NCBI GenBank assembly: GCA_958450365.1
Contig: CAUEEP010000732.1
Location: 496,001-560,000, forward strand
DNA length: 64,000 nt
DNA from: Mesorhabditis belari
Lineage: Eukaryota; Nematoda; Chromadorea; Rhabditida; Rhabditidae
Reading direction: 5' to 3'
Part shown: positions 11,226 to 22,309 of the stretch, one piece after another
Layout of the letters: each line of letters begins with the position of its first letter
Position numbering within the stretch: the stretch's first letter is position 1
Position numbers and translations under genes: made by a program
Notes under the pieces: model-generated
Databases searched by the model: none
What the model was told of the DNA's origin: nothing
The model's input: the letters and a program-made list of their open reading frames with translations, nothing else

Positions 11226-11802
11226 TTAATAAAACAGAAAACAGAAAAATGGCCTTCAAACAATGAATGACATTTAGAAACTAATAATAAACTAATAAAC
11301 TTTAAAGTTTGTATTTTTAGTTTCTAGTTTTAATAGTAAAAACGAGATTTGCAATTTAATATTGAGAAGTTTTTTTGTTCTTTTTATTCTCGGCGATCTT
11401 ATGCAATTTGTCGGCGTCGTAAAAGGGTTTCAGGTGTTGGAAAACGATTATAATCACTTGAAATCAAAATCTTATGCAATTTGTCGGCGCCGTAAAGCGT
11501 TTCAAGTGGCGAAAAACGATTATAATCACTTGAAATCAGAAAGTATCAAAATAAACTCAAGATTCTAAGAATGAATCTTTAACAAGATCTATATAGTTTT
11601 AGATTTTACCATTCCTTAAGCCGCAAAGCTTTTTCGTTTTCAAAACAATCAATACCTTTTTTTGAGTCATCAAGCTAGTCCTCTTGACTGTTTAATGACT
11701 CTTTTCACATTAAACCATGACTTCTTGCTTTGTTGATAATGAAGTTTATGAAAATTCAATGACATTCAATGAGAATTCCCAATTACAAACATTTATTTAT
11801 TG
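11226..11802. other. Intergenic region between Srt genes A and B
   Basis: 577 bp, AT-rich. It contains two copies of a 60-bp motif near 11398-11470 and 11471-11545 (both with CTTATGCAATTTGTCGGCG). The rest must hold the promoter of Srt gene A and the 3' end of gene B. No coding signal seen. Confidence 0.6.
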
Positions 11803-14800
11803 TTAGAAACATGATTTTTTTTTGTTCTTTATTGCTTTCCTTGTGCAATACACACGCGTCTTGAACGAGTGAAAGCCGAGAAATTTCAACACTTCAAGAC
11901 GAATGGTTTCATTGAAAAATAAATAGATTAATGCAGGTGTACCTAAAATAGATTTTACTTGTTATAAGATGCAAAGTTTATTTAAAGAAATGTATTGGGT
12001 TGGTGAATTGAAAACTGCCGGACTTTGAACTAAAATTTATTCAACATAAAACCATGAATTCATTGGAAATAATTTCCATTATTATTGACGACTTCTGCCC
12101 ATTTTACAGGCAATTTGCGAATCCTCTTTCGTAGTAGGATTTTGGTTTGTGTGTGAGACAAGTGTGAGACTCAAAAATGGAGGACTGGAGATGTCCCAGT
12201 TTGAGCATTTGAGCACTTTCTTCAAAAGAAACCCATTTTGGTGTCAATGGAAAAGTTGTAGAGAATCAAAAATTAGGTTTATAGCCAAATTTCCAAAAAG
12301 ATACACTTAGTAGTTTCGCTTAAAATGCAAGTTTTGTGAAAATTCGTAAATTTGGCATCTCTTGAAAACCAGTTTTTGAATCGTTCTGAAAATTTGGCTA
12401 TAAGCTTGATTTTTGATTCTCTACAACTTTTCCATTGACACCAAAGTGGGTTTCTTTTGAAGAAAGTGCTCAAACTGTCACATATGACAATAGCCGGCAG
12501 TTTTCAATTCACCAACCCAATCGATTAATGCAGGTGTACCTAAAATAGATTTTACTTATTATAAGATGCAAAGTTTATTTAAAGAAATGTAATCCATATG
12601 CATGAAATAACAAGGAAAAGAGAAACAAAGCGAAAATACCTTTTCCATCCTTTTTCCTGATTCTTTTCTGACATTGTTGATTTTATAAAAAACAAATGTT
12701 TAAAATGTTTTCTATTTTTTGAAAATTAAAGTCTTTTAGCTTTTTAATAGCTAATGGATTTAAATTTTGTTGACTTTAAATGCTTTAATTTTTGCTAAAA
12801 TCAAAACCAAGATTGATGAAATGTAGATGAGTAGTTCATTTAAAGTTTCTCACTATGCATCATAAACCAGCAGAAATGTCCAACGTGCATCATTAACATT
12901 AAATAAGTTGAATTATTGAAAATACTGAGAGTCGTCCAGATCGTTGCTACAGAAATGGAAAGACACCAAACGAGAATCGCTTGTTGGAGGACCTGGAAAT
13001 TTGTTCTAATGGTGAAAACTTAGCATTTAACTCTAAACAAATAAAATTTTTTTTATGCGATTTTGATTCTTAATGCAATTTTCTTTTTGGTCTAACTTTT
13101 GTCGTATAAATTCTTTTACCTGTTTATTATTAGGTTGATGCATAAGTGTTTTCGTTTTCTTCGTACTTCTGTTAAAAAGTAACAAATTCACCAATTAATC
13201 TATAGTTTGCTCTATAAAAAAAGTGTTTTTTTGTTCAATTTGCATCTTTTTAAATGAATTTCGGTTCACTTTGAAGCAAATTCGAGAGTGAAAAACGCCT
13301 TTTTCGTAAAAATCTATAAAAAACTCTACGGAAAAATTGGCTGAATGAATTTCTCTGAAATTTTGGCGAAATATCAAACGTTTTTTTTCTCTATCTTTTA
13401 TCTATTGACACGAAGATAGGTTTTCTTTAGCTAAGGTGTCTAAACCGCATCATCGAGTTAGCCCTTTTTGACTACCCGACTTCATACTCTCAAGAAAATC
13501 CAGGCATCAAATATTTTTAAACCCGTTTTAATGTTATTTTGCAGAAAAATAATTGGTTTTTCTAATGAAATCAACCGTAGTTTAATTCGTGCATTTGTTG
13601 GCTTGAAACGGCAGACGAAAAGGAACAAAAACACTTATGCATCAACCTAATAGGTTTATTCATGGTTTATTAACGTACTCGCCCCTCCACTGCAGTATTC
13701 AAGACAAAGCTGCCTAAAGCTTAAGATTTTATCTAGGCATACTGTAACAATTCTACAGTAGAACCCGACAATTACTCCTTTAAAATAATGTTTAGATTCA
13801 CTGCGGTGGCTGTGAACACGACACACGGGACGACGATCGCTTTCGTGGGCACTGATGACGGACGATTGATTAAAGTGAGTTTAAAATGTAAATTATTTTA
13901 AGTTAAATGTTAGCTAGAGCTTGTCTAGAGTACAAATAAGCTTTTACTTTTATGAATTTACTTTACTTTGGCTAGATCGTACTGTAAGGTTGATTAGGAA
14001 AGCTGGTTTGGAGCTTTGGACTAGATTTTAGTATTGGATTGGATTGGCAGACGAAAAGGAACAAAAACACTTATGCATCAACCTATTATATAAAATTCTT
14101 TTACCTGTTTCTTATACGAAATCATTTTCAACCCATAAATTTTCTCCTTCCTCCATTGAAGCAAATAAATTAAAATTGAGCAAATCCCCAATGATAGACT
14201 GACGTTTACGTTACTCAATGTTTGCGTTTTCACATTGTACTGTAAAAGTTTTGAGATTATCTCTGGGAATAACTTGAGCTTGTTTACCTTTTGATTCATA
14301 TTTCCCGGGATCATTGGATTAAAAACCCAACTACCAAAATCAGCATTGAAAAGGCCTGGAGGCTCAAAAATAAGGAAATAAGTGCCGATCAAGAGAGCGA
14401 TTAAGATAAAAATCAACGTTCGTTTACCCTAAAAGTCTGTTTTATTCTTTAGCATTTTGAAAGTCGAAAAACTTTATAGAAAAAGCTTTTCAGTGAACTG
14501 TCAGCTACATCGAGGAGACGATTGATTAACAAAAATAAAGATAAATATCCAGAAGCATTGTAGAAAACTAAAAGTATGTTGAAAAATCGAGTGTGCTGAA
14601 GGATGAACGTTTGCAAAGTAAAAAGTACAATTTTTTTTGTGATTTATACTTGATCTAGAAAGCTAGAAAGCTGACTAGCTAGAACAAAGCTAGTCAGCTA
14701 GAACAAAGCTAGTCAGCTAGAACAAAGCTAGTCAGCTAGAACAAAGCTAGTCAGCTAGAACAAAGCTGACTAGCTAGAACAAAGCTGACTAGCTAGAACA

Positions 14801-16910
14801 AGGCTGACTAGCTAGAACAAAGCTGACTAGCTAGAACAAAGCTGACTAGCTAGAACAAAGCTGACAGCAGAACAAGGCTGACTAGCTAGAACAAAGCTGA
14901 CTAGCTAGAACAAAGCTGACTAGCTAGAACAAAGCTGACTAGCTAGAACAAAGCTGACTAGCTAGAACAAGGCTGACTAGCTAGAACAAAGCTGACTAGC
15001 TAGAACAAAGCTGACTAGCTAGAACAAGGCTGACTAGCTAGAACAAAGCTGACTAGCTAGAACAAAGCTGACTAGCTAGAACAAGGCTGACTAGCTAGAA
15101 CAAAGCTGACTAGCTAGAACAAAGCTGACTAGCTAGAACAAAGCTAGTCAGCTAGTTAGTGCTTTCATTTAAACTCACAGCATCCAACACATCCAAGACA
15201 GTAAATAAGTGTCGGATACCGACAAAACACAGCTCCAATAGCGAAAAAATAACCGGTAAAATGAGCGCAAACAAAAAGATCAAAAAGATCAAGAATACCT
15301 GAAGGCTTTGAATAAGCATTGCCTTTCTTTTCTTACCCAAAGCAAACATCATTTTATAGGCGGCATATTGAAGAAGATCTTTACGACCGATTACAATCAA
15401 ACAAATTGTATAGATTGTCTAAATAAATGAAAATAGGTAACAGATTTGCAAGATGTGGCGAATAGCCACTAAAAAGTTGCCTAACTTTGACAGCTTAAAA
15501 ATTGGAAAAGTATTGCGGAAATTCGTACAGCTTCATTCTGTTTCGCGCCCCAAATCATTTATTGTTTTTAGCTTGTTAGCTGAAAATCTTGTGTTAAAGC
15601 CTATATAAGGCAACTGTTGTTCATTTGATTTTCGTTTTTTTCTTTTTCTTTTTTCCTTTCATCATGTGAAAGTTGTGCTCTAATTATGATGAAATTGTTT
15701 CTGTTTTTTATCGCCGCTTTTAATTCAATTGTCGATTTTCTGTGAAAATTGCTCAAGTGAGAGCCCAAAAACTTCCGAGTCAGTCAGCTATTCAATAAAG
15801 TTTCTTAGTTCAATTGAGATCAGATATCTCGAAACAAGAAATAACTTGTGAAGAGTGAAGAGTACCAAAAACACAAAGAATATTTCTTTACACAAGATAC
15901 CGTATTCTCTCTAATAGTAGTGCGCAAGTTCACGAAGGGAATGTGCCACTTGGGATTCTGTGGATCACTCTTGGAGCTGTGGCTCAGGTTTTACAGGGTG
16001 CTCAAAAAGTCCTCACACTTTTTACAAAAGAAGCTCGACTTTTCAACTAAAATCCAGATCGAAATTCGATTTACTATACCGTATTCTCTCTAATAGTAGT
16101 GCGCACTACTATTTTTTGAACCCCCTCCTGGACCGGAATACTATTAGAGAGTGCACTACTATTAAAGAGTTTTATCATTTACCAAAGTAAGACAGATATA
16201 AGATTTGTTCCAAAAATTCTTGCAACTCTTTCACGTACTCCTTTGGCTCCTTTCGACATACAGTTGTGGGCCGGCGAGTTGACAATTTGTGTCTTGACAA
16301 ACAACAAAAAGATGTTTTTGCCCTTTGCACAATAATTTTAGATTTTTTGCTAACTTTTTCATGTGAAGAATAGTTAATAAATGAATAAAAAAAGCCTCAC
16401 TTTTGATTGCTTGAATAGCTTTAGAATGTCACATAAACATAAAATGACAAAAAGGTTTAGATGAAAAAGAAGCAAACAGAAATTCAAATTTTCGTGGGTG
16501 CACTACTATTTTTTCAACCCCCTCTCGGGCCGCAATACTATTAGAGAGTGCACTACTATTAAAGAGTGCACTATTATTAGAGAGAATACGGTATTTAAAT
16601 ATCAAAGTCTTCAATATTTCTCAAAAACTTGAAAACCTGAATAACAAGTCCGATAAAGACGTAAAGAAGGCCCATTGGAAGATTGGCTTTTGAGTTCTCT
16701 TCATCGATTCCGGAATAATTTCTGAAAGAAGTATGACAAAATTTAAAGTGTTAAAATAAGCATTTTTTAAAGCACTTTTTAAAGCACTTTAAATATTATG
16801 CACTTTTAAATTAAAATTAAAATTTAGATATTAAACAAAAGCAAAAACCCAAACCCGCAAGCGTATTTTGAATTCATTTCAAGTGGTCCATCGATCCAGA
16901 AAGTTTCCAT
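11803..16910 (-). CDS. Serpentine chemoreceptor, class T (Srt)-type 7TM GPCR (cluster member B)
   Basis: Srt-type receptor on the minus strand, homologous exon by exon to member A. The start ATG is at 16908-16910 (METFWIDGPLEMNSKYAC). Later exons encode NLPMGLLYVFIGLVIQ, VIGRKDLLQYAAYKMMFAL, GILDLFDLFVCAHFTGYFF with GAVFCRYPTLIYCLG, INRLLDVADSS, PPGLFNADFGSWVFN with PMIPGNMNQK, LLQWRKEKIYGLKMISYKK, VLQQAILVWCLSIS and TPALIYLFFNETIRLEVLK, ending TAA at 11803. Introns are swollen by a family A MITE, a mariner-like composite carrying a plexin-type exon, a 19-bp minisatellite and family C ends around a captured Srt exon. I see no frameshift. The short basic C terminus (KNKKKSCF) differs from member C. 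Confidence 0.83.
11926..12593. mobile_element. Family A MITE (11995-12520) between 69-bp direct repeats
   Basis: The element has the same ends as the copy at 2103-2630. The flanks are unusual: 11926-11994 and 12523-12591 are near-identical direct repeats starting GATTAATGCAGGTGTACC. They contain the 5' edge of the last Srt B exon and its acceptor. A simple TA target duplication does not explain them. Confidence 0.85.
13130..13650. mobile_element. Family D mariner-like MITE, copy 1
   Basis: 521 bp with inverted ends TTAGGTTGATGCATAAGTG and CACTTATGCATCAACCTAA, flanked by TA (13128-13129 and 13651-13652). The ends resemble known mariner ITRs (TTAGGTTGGTGCAAAAGT type). Arms form a long palindrome. 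Its short open frames are palindrome artefacts. Copy 2 at 22944-23464 is nearly identical in reverse orientation. Confidence 0.9.
13796..13874 (+). pseudogene. Captured plexin-type Sema-domain exon
   Basis: An exon-sized piece with an acceptor (TTTAG before 13796) and a donor (GTGAGT from 13875) encodes FTAVAVNTTHGT followed by TIAFVGTDDGRLIK. This strongly resembles the plexin Sema-domain motif FTAVAV...TVAFLGTSDGRLLKV. No other plexin exon is in the window. It lies antisense in an intron of Srt gene B, between a complete family D MITE (ending 13650) and a second family D end (14046-14085). I interpret it as a host exon carried in by the element. Confidence 0.72.
14046..14085. mobile_element. 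Second right end of a family D element
   Basis: Repeats the terminal 40 bp of the element at 13130-13650 (GGCAGACGAAAAGGAACAAA onward to the ITR). Next to it, ATTCTTTTACCTGTTT is repeated on the far side of the whole block (about 13109-13125 and 14094-14110), so the block 13130-14085 looks like a single composite insertion. Confidence 0.75.
14655..15160. repeat. Minisatellite, 19-bp unit with AGCTAGAACAAAGCTGACT
   Basis: About 26 copies in an intron of Srt gene B. The first copies read CTAGTCAGCTAGAACAAAG and most later ones CTGACTAGCTAGAACAAAG. The internal GACTAGCT/AGCTAGTC palindrome therefore flips part-way, and the first form returns at the very end. Confidence 0.92.
15899..16170 (+). 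mobile_element. Family C ends flanking a captured Srt exon 2 fragment
   Basis: TACCGTATTCTCTCTAATAG occurs at about 15899 and again, same orientation, at about 16077. Between them lies about 150 bp that copies Srt gene A exon 2 and its downstream intron (GGGAATGTGCCACTTGGGAT onward) in plus orientation, opposite to the host gene. The segment sits in an intron of Srt gene B. More family C end sequence follows to about 16170. Confidence 0.8.
16495..16593. mobile_element. Short family C MITE
   Basis: About 100 bp with GTGCACTACTATTTTTTCAA on the left and ATTAGAGAGAATACGGTA on the right, in the second intron of Srt gene B. Confidence 0.65.
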
Positions 16911-17545
16911 AAGATCAACTAATTCTTTTGAAAATAAAACTTAATAAGATAAGTTAAATAAAATCAAATAATAACAATAAAAAGTATCAAAACAATCGAA
17001 TTTTATTAAAATCTAATTAAAAATCTATGCTTTTTTTTATTTGAAACTAGCGGCTAGCCGATGGTAATTGAATCACTAGCGGCTGAAAATCACGAGCGGC
17101 TGCGACATATAAATACTTTATTTAGAAAGAAATAAAGTGCAAAAACGACATGAAAAATGTAGCAGAGAAAGTCACTTAAAAGGGCACAAAGTCACTTAAA
17201 AGATCACAAAGTCACTTAAAATGCAACGAAGTAGCCCTTTTAAAATCAGACACGGTGGAGATCAAACACAACTCGTCGGGAAGGGCATTCCAAACTTTAG
17301 TCACACTTTTAAATTAAAATATTAAGCAAAAGCAAAAACCCGAACCCGCAAGCGTATTTTGAATTTAGTTCAAGTGGTTCATCGATCCAGAAAGTTTCAA
17401 AATAAGATCAACTAATTCTTTTGAAAATAAAACTTAATAAGATAAGTTAAATAAAATCAAATAATAACAATAAAAAGTATCAAAACAATCGAATTTTATT
17501 AAAATCTAATTAAAAATCTATGCTTTTTTTATTTGAAATGATGAA
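16800..17545. repeat. Direct duplication of Srt B exon 1 region
   Basis: 16800-17045 and about 17306-17540 are direct repeats. Both contain the sequence encoding FWIDEPLE/FWIDGPLE-type residues and KYACG. In the outer copy the start codon is lost (the CAT of the plus strand reads AAAAT), so it is a dead exon. The 260 bp between contain short GCGGCTAG and GTCACTTAAAA repeats. Confidence 0.8.
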
Positions 17546-17832
17546 CGAAGGCCTTATAAATTTCTCCTAAAACTTTTATCAAATTTTTCGATTTTTAAAC
17601 TAAACGATTTGTTCTTAATAAATTTATCATGAAATTATTGTTTAGATTTATATTTTTCTTTTGTAACTATTACATAGAATTCATTTCTTTCTTTGTTTTT
17701 CTTTTTTGCTCATTGGCGAAAGATCGACGAAGGTAATAATAATACTTTATTCAAACGATAAAGTGAAAGAAATCATAGAGAAATGCACAGTGATACTTAA
17801 TCATACAATACATACTGAAATCAATAAGCCAA

Positions 17833-18130
17833 TTACTTACGGCAAAGAGCCACTAGATCTAAAGCATCGATACGTTTCTTGAATATGAAAAGCGACTGAA
17901 TTTCTCGTATGTCGTTTGGGAGCAAGTTCCATAATCTAGCGGCTCTAACGGGAAATGAATTTGATAAAGAGGCATTGGAAGCGAAGGGAATTTGCAAAAG
18001 GAATGAGCCACTTCTGGGCCCTGACCGCGGTTTAAATTTGAAAAAGTCTATAAACAAAGGGCTAATCTGTTTACAACGGAGGATTTTGAAAGTTTCGACT
18101 AAATCAATGACAAAGCGACGATGCTGTAAA
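17833..18130 (-). pseudogene. C-terminal tail of a non-LTR retrotransposon reverse transcriptase ORF
   Basis: The minus strand encodes NSFPVRAARLWNLLPNDIR followed by a SLFIFKKRIDAL stretch and a stop. This is the well-known C-terminal signature of LINE ORF2 proteins (RA-RLWN-LP--I---SL--FK). The polymerase domain is absent, as expected for a 5'-truncated insertion. Confidence 0.78.
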
Positions 18131-18455
18131 GTTTTTAGTTTTTAGTAATGAATGAAAGCTCTCAAGGGAAAATGAAGAATTTATTTTCACAAAAATAAAT
18201 GTAGATTTCAAGAAATTAATCAAATAGTCACAAGGTAATCACAAAAATCTTTGGCCTACACAATTTCTACAAAAAAAATGTCATTCTTAACACGTAATTT
18301 CTTACTCACAATCAGAATCGATTTTTTTGCTTGGTTACTCAAGAGACTAAGGGACACAGGTAAAACAGTATAATCAAATACAAGAAAAAAAGGTCAAAAC
18401 ATAGACTAGAAGTAGAAATACAAAATATAAGAGCTAAAATTTATGTACAATGTAT

Positions 18456-18723
18456 TACCGTAAATACTGTAATAGTACCCCACCCCCCTCGTACAGTCGC
18501 GTAGTCGCAAAGATTTTTTCGTATTTCATTTTTTTCAAAGCGCTCGTACTTTCAAAAATGCGTCTTTGGTATCAAAAAATAGCTGAAATTCGGGCCTATT
18601 TTTTGATACGTAAGCGCGGATTGTAGCATAAACCAGCGTCGAGAAAAACTCGTTCAAAGCTAGACTACGCAACACTGCGCACCGTCATTATCGGGGTGGG
18701 GTACTATTACAGTATTTACGGTA
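18456..18723. mobile_element. Family B fold-back MITE, copy 2
   Basis: Same ends and organisation as 6967-7233. The central loop reads CTGAAATTCGGGCC, in the same orientation as copy 1. Confidence 0.88.
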
Positions 18724-18964
18724 GGTTGAATACTGTCTTTCACCAAATCCATTTTCTAATAGTTGATACTAAACCAATGCATAGGAAATGGCTAAATGTT
18801 TCCAGATTTTCCCAATCAATCATATTTGATTCAAAAGAGTTCTTTTATCATTTGTTGCTAGTGAAAAGTTAATGTTAATTATGTTAGTGAGTCAGTTAAG
18901 CAGCTTTTTGATCAAAGATTCCAGCTGTCGAACAAACTATTTCAAGCAATCATCATTTTCATGG

Positions 18965-19190
18965 ACGTTTTCAATTCATTTCATTCAATTCATTCAATCA
19001 ATTCATTTCATTCAATTCATTTAATTCATTCAACTCATTTAATTCATTCAATTCATTTAATTAATTCATTTCATTCAATTCATTCAATCAATTCAATTCA
19101 TTCAATTAATTCAATTCATTTAATTAATTCAATCAATTCAATCAATTCATTTCATTCAATCAACGCAATTCATTCAATTCATTAGGAAAT
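18965..19190. repeat. ATTCAATTCATT microsatellite
   Basis: Irregular mixture of ATTCA, TTCAATTC and ATTTA units over about 225 bp. The open frame through it is repeat-derived. Confidence 0.88.
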
Positions 19191-19578
19191 CTCAGGCTTT
19201 ATAGCCTCAAATTATTTTCAAAAACTCGAAAAATATTGACAAATATTCACTGAAATCTTTGAATAAAAGCATGCTGATTAAAAAATATCAAAGTAATAGA
19301 AATTTGGCTCAAAAGAACATCAAAGTTGACTTGATCGAAAAGTTTTTCCATCATTTAAAGTCAAATTGCTGTTACTAGCTAAAGATTCTAATTTTGTCAT
19401 TCTAATCAAAACAGAAATTAGATAGAGATCTAGAGAAATTTACATGGATTAGCCATTTCATAAGCATTCAACAAAAAATGATCCATATCACATCTCTCAT
19501 TTTCAGATACTGAAAACACTACTTTGACAAAATCGATAATTCAGTAGGGTCACTGAACTGATTACCCAATTTCCTCCT

Positions 19579-22223
19579 TTACAACGAGAGTTTTCCCACT
19601 TCCAATGTCGGCACTTCAAGTTGTTTTATGTGATGAATCTCGGATTTTTCCATTTCACTTTTTCTCACTCGTTCCCCCGTTCCCGTGTTGTAAACTTTCG
19701 GTGTTCTTGACGCTAATCCAACAATTTTGAAGACCCTTGTTCGGATCATTTCGTTGAAAGACAAGTACACCAAAGCCGGAGTGCCTAAAAATACGATCAA
19801 GCTCGTTCTTCGATCGTTCTTTTAAGAATATTAAGAACGAATCGTTTCCTAAGAGAAAAACTATTTTCGTCTTATTCCATTCGTTCTCAATTCCCAGATG
19901 GACCACAAAAAAAAAGACTCATTATAGTTGTGAAAGTGGAAATCTTCTTAAAATTACTGTGCATGAGAATCCATGAAATGTGGCCAATATGCATTAACGT
20001 CATCATAAAGGGCCCTTGTGGGATGAAGCCCAAAATGCACCAAATCAGAGCTGTCGTGTAAGTGAAGACACAGACGAGGATCGCTTGTTGAAGAACCTGA
20101 AGAAGAGTTAGATTCCTATTGACGGAAAGGAAAGAACTGGCGCGAAAGCGGTGCTACCGTACGCCGCATAAAAATGCCCCTTTTGTCATTCTTTTCATTT
20201 TCTACATTCGTGGATGTTGTCCGGCTTTTATGCATAATTTTTCTCCTTCCTTCTATATCTATCCTCCTTTTTATAGCGCGTTTTAAAGTTATCTATCTCC
20301 CCAAATTCCCATTAGATTCTTCCACTTGTTTCCTGTTTAAATTTCGAATGATTTTTTTCGTTTCTCTTGGCTCCCTTCTACTTCATTGTCTTCAAATCTT
20401 TACGTGCTGTATAAACGTATAAACTTAACCAGTTGTTAGCTGTTGTTGTTAAGCTAGTTATTGTTAAAACTAGTTATTGTTAAAACTAGTTATTGTTAAA
20501 ACTAGTTATTGTTAAAACTAGTTATTGTTAACCTAACCAATTCTCTTTCAACTAAGACGCACAAACGCAATTAAAATCAAACGGCGTGATCTTCTTGTGT
20601 CTAATTATTTTAGAAAAAAAAAATGATGATTAAAAAGATATTGGATAAGGTTAAAGATTATGATATTTTCAATCAAAATCAAATTCCTCACCTTTTTCTT
20701 GTAGGAAACCATTTTCAATCGATAGATTTTCTCCTTTCGCCACTGTAAGATATAAATCAAAATGCAACAGATCGAGAGTGATGAGGTCACAATAATATTG
20801 CATGCATTTTGAGTTCTCACCAAGTACTGAAACAATTTGTTTTTTTGAGAATTAAAACATTTCAGCAAACCTCATGATTGATATTTCCGGGAATCATCGG
20901 GTGAAAGATCCACGTTCCATAATCGGCATTGAAAATAACAGGATGCTCGAAAAAATAGAAACGAGAACCGATCAGAAACGGGATTGCGATGAAGATCAGC
21001 GTTCTTTTCCCCTAAATTTACATTGAAACTAATCTGACTAATGGTTATTCAGTTTACTTAACTAAATATCTATAAACTACAGTACCTTAAAGAAGAAATC
21101 CCTCATTCCAGACCCAGCCACGTCAAGTAAGCGATTGAAAATGAGAAACACCGACAAGAAGCATGAAACATTGTAGAAACCTGAAAGTTTTCCATGAATT
21201 ATAGAATTTAGAAGTACTGAAATCTTTCTAGAATTTTGAAATACTATGTGCAAATGCTCCGAGACAAAAGATGAGTCTTGGAAGATCGCAGAAAGCCGTG
21301 CCGACAGCAGTGAAATAACCGGTGAACTGACTGTTGATCGTCATCTCCATCATGTCTGTGCAGCCTGAAAGCGACTGGGAAATTGCTTCTGCTTATTGCA
21401 TATGCTTATTGCTGATGCTTATTGCTTATGCTTATTGCTTATGCTTATTGCTTATGCTTATTGTTGATGCTTATTGCTTATCCTTATTGCTTATCCTTAT
21501 TGTTGATGCTTATTGCTTATGCTTATTGCTTATGCTCAGGTTTACTATTCCAATCTTTACCTTACTCTAAAACAAACACCCAGTTCTGCACCTTGACGAT
21601 TCACTTACCTAATGTAAACATCATTTTGTAAGCGGCGAATCGAAGATGTTCTTTTCTTCCGATGACCGTCAATGAGATTAAATAGGCAAGCTAAACATTT
21701 GTTTGGAACAATTTTGGAATATGAAAGTGAATGGAAAAGAAGGGAATTACGAGTACTATTAAGTACTCGTAATTCCCAGTTTATCCTTCTACCAGCGATA
21801 AAATAATAAGCCTAACGACGAGCCTAACTACCATGTCAGAGCTTAACCGCCATGGTGCAGTCAGAAGCGCGCTTCTCTACCATCCACAGGATTCGGGTTC
21901 GACTCCCCGTAGTCCCACTCTGTTTGTATTGATTTTAGATGAACAACTATATTATATTCTAAGACTTTAAAAAGTTTCAGACCAAACCTGAACCATTGTC
22001 CCCATCGTAAAGTAGAACATACCAAGCAGGACATTCGGCTTTGGTCGATGCGTTTCAGCGGTTGAAGCATTTCTAAATGATTTCTTTTTAAAAAAGAGCA
22101 ATCATTGTGCCAGAAAGTGTGAGTTTACATGGGAGTTGATTTAAAGAACATCTAGTTCAAGTTCAAACCTGCACGAGTAAAGGGGATTATTATCAAGACC
22201 ACCATACACCCAAAAAGTCTCCA
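19579..22223 (-). CDS. Serpentine chemoreceptor, class T (Srt)-type 7TM GPCR (cluster member C)
   Basis: Srt-type receptor with ATG at 22221-22223 (METFWVYGGLDNNPLYSCR). Exons then encode PNVLLGMFYFTMGTMVQ, LTVIGRKEHLRFAAYKMMF, NSQFTGYFTAVGTAFC with DLPRLIFCLGA, LIFNRLLDVAGSGMRDF, HPVIFNADYGTWIFHPMIPG, ILQWRKEKIYRLKMVSYKK, VLQQAILVCVFTYTTAL, and TPALVYLSFNEMIRTRVFK with a long polar tail to TAA at 19579. Exon order and boundaries match members A and B. A CTTATTGCTTATG array (21385-21540), AACTAGTTATTGTTAA repeats (20440-20530) and a tRNA-like sequence lie in introns. All exons are open. Confidence 0.87.
20440..20530. repeat. Tandem repeat AACTAGTTATTGTTAA
   Basis: About five 17-bp copies in an intron of Srt gene C. 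Confidence 0.8.
21385..21540. repeat. Minisatellite CTTATTGCTTATG
   Basis: About twelve imperfect copies of a 12-bp unit (TATTGCTTATGC) in an intron of Srt gene C. Confidence 0.85.
21844..21917 (+). repeat. tRNA-like sequence
   Basis: A-box-like TGGTGCAGTCAG and B-box-like GGGTTCGACTCC in the second intron of Srt gene C. The T stem is nearly paired but no acceptor stem forms, so it is probably a tRNA-derived pseudogene. Confidence 0.55.
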
Positions 22224-22309
22224 TTGATTACAAATTTCAATGTCGATGAATGGTGAATAGGTGACAAATAAATAAAAGGAAAAAAAATGGGTAAAGATCA
22301 ACTTTTTTT

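Larger units (their letters stand above)
18146..19578. other. Intergenic region between the LINE tail and Srt gene C
   Basis: Contains family B copy 2 (18456-18723) and an ATTCAATTCATT-rich microsatellite (18965-19190). Otherwise AT-rich with no coding signal that I can support. Confidence 0.6.

Noticed and set aside
13468..13650. 60-residue open frame also found at 22944-23126
   Set aside because: Identical because both lie in family D MITEs. No protein features.
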